A DNA stretch of 37,818 nt, taken from a virus. A program made the position numbers and the translations under genes. The notes under the pieces were generated by a model. It was not told the origin of the DNA, ran no database searches, and was given only the letters and a program-made list of their open reading frames with translations. Position 1 is the first letter of the stretch. The number at the start of each line of letters is the position of its first letter. The DNA is taken from IMG/VR virus record IMGVR_UViG_3300045884_000242, positions 1 to 37,818 of that record; one strand, written 5' to 3'. Shown piece after piece: positions 13,859-20,185 of the stretch.

Positions 13859-15220
13859 TTGGCGTTGACTCCCGATGGCTGGTTATGGCGCTTGGCGCAG
13901 CAGATGGATATGCGCAGGGGCCGTCTCGAGGTCCTGCGGTCCTATATGGACGGCAACGCTCCACTGCCCGAGGGTGTGGATGGGTGCCGGGAGGCGTACC
14001 AGAAGTTTCAGCGCAAATCGCGCACGAACTTCGGTGAACTGGTCGTCGATGCGGTCGCCGAACGGATGTGTATCACCGGATTTCAGGTTGGCGAACAGGA
14101 CAATTCGGTGGCGTGGGACATCTGGAAACGCAACCGGATGGCCGTCAAGAGTTTCGACGTGTTCCGGGACATGCTCGGCCTGTCGGCCGGGTATCTGATG
14201 CTGTCGCCGGGGCCGCGCGGCGTGGTGATCACCCAGGAGCGACCCGAACAGGCCGTCACCGAATCTGATCCGACGCTGCCCGAGATCGTTCGGGCCGGGT
14301 TGAAAATCTACCGCGACGGCCCCGAGGGCGCGGATTTCGCCTTCCTGCACCTGCCCGGGGTGGTGCGCAAGTACCGGCGGCCGTCGACCGACAATAACGG
14401 CATTCTCAAGACGTTGCCTTACGCGACCGAGGGTTGGGAGCTGGTCGCGGAGTCCGGCACCGGGCTGTCGTTCGTGCCGATGTTCCCGTTCGACAACCGT
14501 GAGCGGCGCGGCGAGTTCGAGACACATACCGATCTGCTGGACCGCATCAACTGGATTATTCTGCAGCGGCTGGTGATCACAGCGATGCAGGCGTTCCGTC
14601 AGCGCGCATTCAAGGGCGATTTACCGTCTGAGGACGACGACGGCAACGAGATCAACTACGGGGATATGTTCAAGCCGGGGCCGGCCCAGTTGTGGCAGCT
14701 CCCTGAGGGTGTGGACATCTGGGAGTCTCAACCCGGTGATCTGACGCAGATCCTCGCGGCAGCCAAGGACGATGTTCGCGATCTCGCCGCGGTGACCCGC
14801 ACCCCGATCTCGGTGTTCGTGCCCGACGGCGCCAATCAGACCGCCGAGGGTGCGGCGTTCGCGCGTGAGGGCCTGGTGTTCAAGACAACCGACCGCGCGG
14901 CGCGGGCCGGGGCGGTGATGGCGGCCGCGATGGCGGGTGCTCTGGCGATCGAGGCCGGTGAATCGACGCCGGTTGAGGACGTGGAGACGTTGTGGGCGCC
15001 GTTCGAGGCGCGGTCGCTGTCCGAGCGTGCCGACGCATCGACGAAGGCCGCCGACCTGCCGTGGCGCACCCGTATGACCGATGTGTGGGGGTTCTCGCAG
15101 GAGCGGGTCGACGAGATGGAAGCTCAGCGCGCCGCAGACGCAGCCCTGACGACAGCATCTGCCCCGCCGAATGAACTTCCTCGCGATATAGGCGAGGTTT
15201 TGCCCGACACGGGCACCTGA
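13859..15220 (+). CDS. Portal protein (SPP1 gp6-like)
   Basis: Forms the dodecameric ring through which DNA enters the head. The N-terminus (LTPDGWLWRLAQQMDMRRGR, then YMDGNAPLPEG) and the following TNFGELVVDAVAERM are the family start, and the long helix region near residues 300-350 (VRDLAAVTRTPISVFVPDGA) is conserved in this portal type. The length of 453 aa is normal. I chose TTG 13859 because CAGGAG lies eight bases upstream and conserved sequence begins there; no nearer ATG or GTG is in frame. Its last codons overlap the first CCCGACACGGG dyad. Confidence 0.9.
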   Translation: MALTPDGWLWRLAQQMDMRRGRLEVLRSYMDGNAPLPEGVDGCREAYQKFQRKSRTNFGELVVDAVAERMCITGFQVGEQDNSVAWDIWKRNRMAVKSFDVFRDMLGLSAGYLMLSPGPRGVVITQERPEQAVTESDPTLPEIVRAGLKIYRDGPEGADFAFLHLPGVVRKYRRPSTDNNGILKTLPYATEGWELVAESGTGLSFVPMFPFDNRERRGEFETHTDLLDRINWIILQRLVITAMQAFRQRAFKGDLPSEDDDGNEINYGDMFKPGPAQLWQLPEGVDIWESQPGDLTQILAAAKDDVRDLAAVTRTPISVFVPDGANQTAEGAAFAREGLVFKTTDRAARAGAVMAAAMAGALAIEAGESTPVEDVETLWAPFEARSLSERADASTKAADLPWRTRMTDVWGFSQERVDEMEAQRAADAALTTASAPPNELPRDIGEVLPDTGT

Positions 15221-15236
15221 AAACACCCGACACGGG
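15203..15236 (+). repeat. Paired CCCGACACGGG dyads before the scaffold start
   Basis: CCCGACACGGG at 15203-15213 (inside the portal 3' end) and at 15226-15236 repeat the motif found before the small terminase gene, with C in place of T at one position. The second copy continues into GGGAG, ten bases before ATG 15247, so it overlaps the ribosome site. A partial third form, CCCGACAC, lies at 1353-1360 before the secreted protein start at 1381. A role in translation or regulator binding is inferred. Confidence 0.6.
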
Positions 15237-15246
15237 GAGTCATCTG

Positions 15247-15810
15247 ATGAGTGAAACCGAAACAGAACCGGCGGCCGATGCCGACAAGGCCGCGCCGAAA
15301 CCGGACGCGGCACCGGAAACGCCCGAAAAGCCCACCCAGGGCGAGAAGGACTGGAAAGCCGAGGCGGACAAGTGGAAATCGCTTGCCCGCAAGCATGAGG
15401 ATCAGTCGAAGGCCAACGCCGACAAGGCCAAGCAGTTCGATGAGATCACCGAGGCGCAGAAGTCCGAACTGGAGAAGGCCAACGACCGGGCGGCGCAGGC
15501 CGAGGCGCGCAACGCCGAGATCGAGCTGCGCGCGTTGCGGGCCGAGGTGGCTGCGGCCAAAGGTGTTCCGGCGACGCTGCTGTCCGGTTCAACGCTGGAG
15601 GAGCTGGAAGCGTCAGCGGATGCGCTGATCGCGTTCCGTGGCGCTCAACCGCCACCCGATTTCGGTGCCGGTGACCGCGGAGGCGACGCCGGGAAACCAT
15701 CACAGATGACTCGCGATGAACTGAAACGGCTCTATGCGGCCGGGAAGCACGTCGAGATCGAACAGGCCCGCAAAGAGGGCCGTCTCGACGGGCTGTTCAC
15801 CAAAACATAA
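15247..15810 (+). CDS. Head scaffolding protein
   Basis: Assists capsid assembly inside the prohead. The 187-aa sequence is highly charged, rich in Ala, Glu and Lys: an acidic, Pro-rich start (MSETETEPAADADKAAPKPD), a long coiled coil at about residues 35-105 (KSLARKHEDQSKANADKAKQ and on), a disordered Gly/Pro linker, and a C-terminal basic helix (TRDELKRLYAAGKHVEIEQA) that should bind the capsid protein. Its place between portal and major capsid is diagnostic. No protease domain is attached and no separate head protease is visible nearby. Confidence 0.88.
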   Translation: MSETETEPAADADKAAPKPDAAPETPEKPTQGEKDWKAEADKWKSLARKHEDQSKANADKAKQFDEITEAQKSELEKANDRAAQAEARNAEIELRALRAEVAAAKGVPATLLSGSTLEELEASADALIAFRGAQPPPDFGAGDRGGDAGKPSQMTRDELKRLYAAGKHVEIEQARKEGRLDGLFTKT

Positions 15811-15817
15811 CCCCTAG

Positions 15818-15825
15818 AAGGAGGT
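15818..15825 (+). promoter_or_regulatory. Strong ribosome-binding site for the capsid gene
   Basis: AAGGAGGT is a full match to the anti-Shine-Dalgarno end of 16S rRNA, nine bases before ATG 15835. Most genes here rely on overlap coupling; this perfect site fits the need for very high capsid output and fixes the start. Confidence 0.8.
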
Positions 15826-15834
15826 TGACGGACA

Positions 15835-16701
15835 ATGGCCGTCGATACATTCATTCCCGAAGTCTGGGCGTCGCAGCTGTTGATCGCCCTCCAGGCCCAG
15901 TACGTGTTCGCTCAAGGCGGTGTCATCAACCGCGACTACGAGGGCGAGATCTCGGCCTACGGCGACACTGTGCACATCGGTTCGTTGTCCGCGCCGACGG
16001 TGGCCACGTACACGAAGAACTCGACCGCGATCGACCCGCAGACGTTGACCACCGCGGATCAAACCCTGCTGGTCGACCAGTCGAAGTACTTCGCGTTCGA
16101 GGTCGACGACGTCGACGCGCGGCAGGTCCGAAACAATGGCGACCTGATGTCGAAGGCTGCGTATCTGGCGGCGCAAGCGCTGGTGTCCACGACCGACGCG
16201 TTCCTGTCGGGTCTGATGACCACCGGCGCGGGAACAATCCTCACCGCCCAGGACGTGGGCACCGCCGACGCGGCATATCTGCTCATCCGCAAGCTGCGGG
16301 TTGTGCTCGATAAGGCCAATGTGCCCGCCACGGGCCGGTTCCTGATCGTGTCGCCGGAACTTTATGCGGTGCTTCTGGGTGATGCCCGGTTCATCAACAC
16401 CGCGGCGTATGGGTCCAGTGCACCGATTCTCAACGGTGAGGTCGGCAAGATCATCGGGTTTACGGTGATGGTGTCCAACACCCTGCCGGCGGGCACCGCC
16501 GGGACCGGTGCTGAGGTGTCGAACTTCGTGGTGGCGGGTCATTCGATGGCCACCACGTTCGCCGATCAGATCAACAAGGTGGAGGCCTACCGGCCACAGA
16601 ACTCGTTCTCCGACGCGCTGAAGGGCCTGCACCTGTACGGCGCAAAGGTCGTTCGACCCGAGGCGCTCGCGGTGTGCGATGTGGATGTGACGGTCGCCTG
16701 A
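15835..16701 (+). CDS. Major capsid protein
   Basis: Main head shell protein with the HK97/P22-type fold. The start MAVDTFIPEVWASQLLIALQ and RDYEGEISAYGDTVHIG are hallmarks of this actinophage capsid family; QTLLVDQSKYFAFEVDDVDA follows, then the helix SKAAYLAAQALVSTTDAFL and the conserved end FADQINKVEAYRPQNSFSDA with LHLYGAKVVRPEALAV. At 288 aa it is compact, and there is no sign of a cleaved N-terminal delta domain; scaffolding is by the separate upstream gene. It has the best ribosome site in the window and is followed by a strong hairpin. Confidence 0.92.
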   Translation: MAVDTFIPEVWASQLLIALQAQYVFAQGGVINRDYEGEISAYGDTVHIGSLSAPTVATYTKNSTAIDPQTLTTADQTLLVDQSKYFAFEVDDVDARQVRNNGDLMSKAAYLAAQALVSTTDAFLSGLMTTGAGTILTAQDVGTADAAYLLIRKLRVVLDKANVPATGRFLIVSPELYAVLLGDARFINTAAYGSSAPILNGEVGKIIGFTVMVSNTLPAGTAGTGAEVSNFVVAGHSMATTFADQINKVEAYRPQNSFSDALKGLHLYGAKVVRPEALAVCDVDVTVA

Positions 16702-16712
16702 TAGCGGCCCCC

Positions 16713-16742
16713 GTGGGGGCGGGCCGACCAGCCCGCCCCCAC
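16713..16742 (+). terminator. GC-rich 12-bp hairpin after the capsid gene
   Basis: GTGGGGGCGGGC (16713-16724) pairs perfectly with GCCCGCCCCCAC (16731-16742) around a six-base loop. No U tract follows, so it may be a U-less mycobacterial terminator or, more likely, a processing or stability hairpin that raises capsid mRNA relative to the genes after it. Confidence 0.6.
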
Positions 16743-16767
16743 CCCGTCAAACAGAAAGAGAGGCCAG

Positions 16768-16989
16768 ATGGCCGCCGTCCAGGTCACTGTGAAGAACAAT
16801 TCCGGTCAGACCGTGACGCTCACGCTCGACGACGAGACCGACGCCGAGCGCATCGAGTATTTCCAAACACTCAAACGCCGCGGCGATATCGTCGACGTGT
16901 CGGTGAAGAAACCAGCAACGGCGAGTCATTCCACACGCGCGCAACACAAACCCGGTGGCGGTAGTGGCGGTACTGGCGACGTCATCTGA
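16768..16989 (+). CDS. Small head-region protein (73 aa)
   Basis: Short protein between capsid and the first connector. The N-terminal half is a beta hairpin-like segment (VQVTVKNNSGQTVTLTLDDE), followed by a helix (DAERIEYFQTLKRRGDIVDV) and a Gly-rich, basic tail (KPGGGSGGTGDVI). Similar small proteins occur after the capsid gene in other actinophages and may be head decoration or joining proteins. ATG 16768 has AAAGAGAGG upstream. It overlaps the next gene's start. Confidence 0.68.
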   Translation: MAAVQVTVKNNSGQTVTLTLDDETDAERIEYFQTLKRRGDIVDVSVKKPATASHSTRAQHKPGGGSGGTGDVI

Positions 16990-17509
16990 CGTAGAGACCG
17001 CGATAGGCCGGTCGTTGACCGGCCCCGAAACCGCTCGGGTGGCTCAATTGCTGGCCACCGCATCCGATGCGGTGACGGCCGAGGCGAACGGGTTTCGGTT
17101 CGCGCCTGGCGACTACACGGCGGCGCGTCGAGTCCGCCGCGGCCGGATCCGGTTGCCCGCAAAGGTCGATTCGGTCACCTCGGTGTCCGGTGTGGATGAG
17201 CGAACCGGGCTGGCAACCCCGCTCACCGGCTGGACGCTGGCCGGTAACACGGTGTACGGGGTGGATGCCTGCATGGCCATTGTCGAATTCACCGTCACAG
17301 CTGCGGTTCCTGCGACGGTCGTCGCATTGGTTGCGGGTGTGGTGGCCGCGACGGTCACGGGACCGGTAGCCGGTGCGCAGTCGATGGGCGCAGGGCCGTT
17401 CACGGTGAGTTTCGTCGACGGAACCGGCCGGGTGTGGCTGTCGAAGTCGGACAAAGCGATCCTGGCCCGGTTCCGGTCGCCGAAACCGGCGATAGAACTG
17501 GTCGTGTGA
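16955..17509 (+). CDS. Head-to-tail adaptor protein
   Basis: First connector ring under the portal (gp15/gp6-like adaptor). The start TSSDVETAIGRSLTGPETAR and VAQLLATASDAVTAEANGF are the helical bundle typical of this family; YTAARRVRRGRIRLPAKVDS and the later AILARFRSPKPAIELVV are conserved ends. At 184 aa it has the usual size. The start is uncertain: GTG 16955 lies within the upstream gene, and GTG 16964, three codons later, fits equally well. Neither has a clear ribosome site, so coupling from the upstream gene is likely. Confidence 0.8.
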   Translation: MAVVAVLATSSDVETAIGRSLTGPETARVAQLLATASDAVTAEANGFRFAPGDYTAARRVRRGRIRLPAKVDSVTSVSGVDERTGLATPLTGWTLAGNTVYGVDACMAIVEFTVTAAVPATVVALVAGVVAATVTGPVAGAQSMGAGPFTVSFVDGTGRVWLSKSDKAILARFRSPKPAIELVV

Positions 17510-17833
17510 ATGTTCGGCCTGCCGGTCATCGCGGAACAGGTGACCCGTCATCGTGGCGGTGGCCGTGACGAGAACGGCAGGCTCATCCCCAGCACGTCGA
17601 CGTCGCTGACGGCTATCGGAGTGGCCCCGGGCGCCGGTAGTGAGCGGCTGGAGCGTGGCCGTGACGGCGAGGACATCGCCTACACCGCCTACTTCCCGAC
17701 CGGCACCGACCTTCTCAGCGCCGATGAGCTGACGCTGCGCGGGCAGCGGTTCCGCATCGTCGTCAACGAATGGCGCACCACACCGCCGCTGCCCGGCGGC
17801 CTGGAGGTGCTCTGCATGCGGGCTCAAGGATGA
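17510..17833 (+). CDS. Head-to-tail stopper protein
   Basis: Second connector ring, which closes the head pore (gp16-like stopper). The 107-aa beta-rich sequence has the family pattern RHRGGGRDENGRLIPSTSTS, then DIAYTAYFPTGTDLLSADEL and TLRGQRFRIVVNEWRTTPP ending in a short LEVLC strand. ATG 17510 follows the adaptor stop directly and the gene ends in an ATGA overlap at 17830. Confidence 0.78.
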   Translation: MFGLPVIAEQVTRHRGGGRDENGRLIPSTSTSLTAIGVAPGAGSERLERGRDGEDIAYTAYFPTGTDLLSADELTLRGQRFRIVVNEWRTTPPLPGGLEVLCMRAQG

Positions 17834-18141
17834 ATTTCCAGCTCGACCTCAACGGCGGCGCTGAGGTGCTCAAGGAGATCGCGGCCGCCCATATCGCCGA
17901 ACTGGGTAATCAGCTCGCCGCCGCAGCCGGTAAGGACGCCACGGTTGAGCTGCTCGTCACCGACCGCGCCAAGGCGCGGGTCAGCGTTCCGGCGGAGTTG
18001 CAGGCCAAAGACGGTGTGCTGACCCGCGCGGCCGCCGAACTCGGCCTGGAGGTGCGGCCGGCCCCGGTTCGCAAACGCAAGCCCCGCGCCGAGGGTGAAC
18101 CGGCCCGCAAGCGCACCCGGCGCAGGAAGACCGCCAAGTGA
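17830..18141 (+). CDS. Head-tail junction protein with basic tail (103 aa)
   Basis: Neck protein with a helical front (LNGGAEVLKEIAAAHIAELG), a short conserved middle (VTDRAKARVSVPAELQAKDG) and a strongly basic C-terminus (VRKRKPRAEGEPARKRTRRR). The VPAELQAKDGVLTRAAAELG motif recurs in mycobacteriophage connector genes at this position. The basic tail may contact DNA or the phosphate-rich portal exit. ATG 17830 overlaps the stopper stop; the stop overlaps GTG 18138. Confidence 0.75.
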   Translation: MNFQLDLNGGAEVLKEIAAAHIAELGNQLAAAAGKDATVELLVTDRAKARVSVPAELQAKDGVLTRAAAELGLEVRPAPVRKRKPRAEGEPARKRTRRRKTAK

Positions 18142-18587
18142 CCCGCGAGCCGGTCGACGTGGCGCGCCTGGTCAAAGACTGGCTCAAGACTGATCTGGCG
18201 GCCCGGTTCCCGGAGCTGTCGGTGCGCCTCGAGCTGCCCGCGGACTGGTCGCTGGGGTCCGATCCGGTGCTGATGGTGGCCGACGACGGCGGACCGCTGG
18301 ATGACTGGCCGGTGGCGACGGCACCGTCGATCCGGGTCACGTCGTGGACGTCGGGCCGGGACACCACCTACGCCTACGCCGCGATGGCCCGACTGCTCAC
18401 CGCTCGTGTTCCCGGTGTGGCCGCGGTGCTGCCCGGGACCGCGTTCCTCGAGGCGCGCGACTCTCGGACGGGCGGGGACCTCACGTCGTTCACCGTGGCG
18501 ACCAAGGTCCGCCTCCGTGAGCCCGAGATAACGACCGCGCCCGGTAGTTCGACGCTGCCCGCCGTGCTGCCGTTCGTCCTCGGGTAG
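18138..18587 (+). CDS. Tail terminator protein
   Basis: Caps the tail tube at its head end (gpU/gp17-like). The 149-aa sequence starts REPVDVARLVKDWLKTDLAA and has the alternating beta strands typical of terminators (APSIRVTSWTSGRDTTYAYA, then TSFTVATKVRLREPE). It is the last connector gene before a 93-base gap and the major tail protein, as expected. GTG 18138 is set by the GTGA overlap. The gap after it contains only weak GC-rich dyads and the ribosome site of the tail gene. Confidence 0.75.
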   Translation: MTREPVDVARLVKDWLKTDLAARFPELSVRLELPADWSLGSDPVLMVADDGGPLDDWPVATAPSIRVTSWTSGRDTTYAYAAMARLLTARVPGVAAVLPGTAFLEARDSRTGGDLTSFTVATKVRLREPEITTAPGSSTLPAVLPFVLG

Positions 18588-18663
18588 CGCACACAGTATT
18601 CGGCCCCAGCCCGGTCCCGGGTGGGGAGTTCCCAACGCCCGCAAGGGCAATGCACCGCCCTTG

Positions 18664-18671
18664 AAGGAGGG
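18664..18671 (+). promoter_or_regulatory. Strong ribosome-binding site for the major tail gene
   Basis: AAGGAGGG lies nine bases before ATG 18681, mirroring the site of the capsid gene. The two most abundant virion proteins are thus the two genes with near-perfect ribosome sites. Confidence 0.75.
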
Positions 18672-18680
18672 AAAAATCGC

Positions 18681-19481
18681 ATGGCCATCAATCCCGACGC
18701 CACCCTGATCCCAGACGAAGCCGAAGTGTGGTTTGTCCTCAAGGCTGATGTCGCCGACATCGCCGACTACATGCCCACCGATCCGACCGATGACCTCGAA
18801 GCGCTCGGATGGGAGGAAGTCGGACTGATCGACGACGCCAAAGGCATCCCGCTCGATCCGTCCGGCGAGATCAAGGAATTCGACGCCTTCGGGCACCCCG
18901 CGTTCCGGGTGAAGTTCAAGAAGGGCAAGCTGAAGTCCGGGTTCACCGCGCTCGAAACGAACTCGGTGACAAAGAAATTCGTTCTCCCGGGATCGGCGTC
19001 GAACAAGCGGGGTGTTCCCCGCGACGTGCAGGGGTATCTGCTGTACCGGTTCGTGGATGAGGAACGGGCTACGGCGTGGGTGCAGCTGCGTCCGGCGCTC
19101 ATCGAGCTGAAAGGTCACGGCGGCATCATCGACGGGGAGCTGTCCTATGCGGAGCTGACAGTGCATCACACCGCCGACGCGAACCGCGACGTGTTCCAGG
19201 TGGTGGACTACACGGCCGATGACACGGTGAAGACGTTCACGATCGCCGGGGGCGTGACGTCCTACACCGTGACCGTGGACGGGCAGACCACGGCGTCGAT
19301 CGCGACGAAGACCGCGGCGGCGTTGCAGTCCGCGTTGCGTGACCTGTCAACGGTGGAGGCGCTCGACGTGCCCGGCGTGACGGTGACCGGCCCCAGCGGC
19401 GGGCCGCTGGTCGCCACGTTCACCGGGACTGTGACCACGGTGTCGGCTACCGGTACCGGCGGGACGGTCACCGTCTCATGA
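18681..19481 (+). CDS. Major tail protein with added C-terminal Ig-like domain
   Basis: Tail tube protein. Residues 1-180 are the tube domain: MAINPDATLIPDEAEVWFVL, then LGWEEVGLIDDAKGIPLDPS and a conserved FRVKFKKGKLKSGFTALETN. Residues about 185-266 form a separate Thr/Val-rich domain (TFTIAGGVTSYTVTVDGQTT ... VPGVTVTGPSGGPLVATFTG) that probably decorates the outside of the tail. The same domain type occurs twice in the minor tail protein at 22409-23806. At 266 aa it is larger than a bare tube protein for this reason. Confidence 0.9.
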   Translation: MAINPDATLIPDEAEVWFVLKADVADIADYMPTDPTDDLEALGWEEVGLIDDAKGIPLDPSGEIKEFDAFGHPAFRVKFKKGKLKSGFTALETNSVTKKFVLPGSASNKRGVPRDVQGYLLYRFVDEERATAWVQLRPALIELKGHGGIIDGELSYAELTVHHTADANRDVFQVVDYTADDTVKTFTIAGGVTSYTVTVDGQTTASIATKTAAALQSALRDLSTVEALDVPGVTVTGPSGGPLVATFTGTVTTVSATGTGGTVTVS

Positions 19482-19795
19482 CGGCGGCGGCCGAGAATCC
19501 GATCCCGATCAACGCGCCACGCCCCCAGGATCACAAGGCGAAGAAGTCCGCGCAGGCACGCCAGGCCGAGGCGGACGGCTACGTCGACATCGAGCAATGC
19601 GGCGTGACGCTGCGTATCCCGATCGCGGGCAAGGTGCCACTCAAGGCGTATATGGCGTTCAAGAACGGCGACGAGATCGGCGGCACCGAGGCGTTGCTTG
19701 GGGCTGAGCAGTGGGCGGCGTTCCTGGCCACCGAGCCGACTGTCGACGACTTCGCCGCGGTGGGGCAGAAACTCACTGATCTGGTGGGAAACTAG
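19478..19795 (+). CDS. Tail assembly chaperone, short form (gpG-like)
   Basis: Helps the tape measure protein fold and the tail tube form around it; not part of the virion. The 105-aa product is made by normal termination at TAG 19793. It starts with a polar region (ENPIPINAPRPQDHKAKKSA), then a domain IEQCGVTLRIPIAGKVPLKA YMAF-type, and ends ... KLTDLVGN, directly on the slippery heptamer. ATG 19478 overlaps the major tail stop (ATGA). Confidence 0.88.
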   Translation: MTAAAENPIPINAPRPQDHKAKKSAQARQAEADGYVDIEQCGVTLRIPIAGKVPLKAYMAFKNGDEIGGTEALLGAEQWAAFLATEPTVDDFAAVGQKLTDLVGN

Positions 19796-20181
19796 TTGGC
19801 CTCCTCGCGCTGCTCGATGAGCACGGCGACGAGATAGAGGCCGACCTGCAGCGCTTCTACCAGCTCGACCTGTGCGACTTCTACCGCGGTGACCTCTCGG
19901 TGCGCCGGCTGGGTGTCCTGGTACGGCAGCTGCCGGCCGAGTCGAGGCTAGCTACCGCGCTCAACGACGGACTCCCGGTGTGGGGTACCACCGATCATCT
20001 GCTGGCCGACCTGTGGGCGTTGACGGCGCGGGCGCATTCCGAGAAGGACTCACTACCAGAGTCATTCGACCATCCGGCCCGGGCCGAGATGACCGTCAAA
20101 GCGAAAACCGAACACCTCAAAGCGCTCAAAGAGAAGTACCGGAAACGCAAAGCTCAACGGCGACAAAACAAGGGGAGGTGA
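19478..20181 (+). CDS. Tail assembly chaperone, -1 frameshift form (gpGT-like)
   Basis: Fusion made when ribosomes slip back one base at GGGAAAC (19786-19792): join of 19478-19792 and 19792-20181, 234 aa. The added part (LLALLDEHGDEIEADLQRFY then QLDLCDFYRGDLSVRRL) and helix-rich, basic end (LKALKEKYRKRKAQRRQNKG) is the T domain. This G/GT pair is conserved in long-tailed phages and the ratio of the two forms matters for tail assembly. The T part has no ribosome site or start close to the shift, which supports expression only by frameshifting. Confidence 0.88.
19786..19792 (+). other. -1 programmed frameshift site GGGAAAC
   Basis: The heptamer reads G GGA AAC in the zero frame, the canonical X XXY YYZ pattern, and the next codon is the TAG stop of the short form. 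Moving to the -1 frame opens 129 further codons to 20181. Confidence 0.88.
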
Positions 20182-20185
20182 CGCG

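Noticed and set aside
17910-19169. A 419-codon gene on the minus strand
   Set aside because: It is the antisense of several well-recognised connector and tail genes, has low-complexity Arg/Gly/His-rich translation, and lacks a ribosome site; such open antisense frames are common at this GC content.
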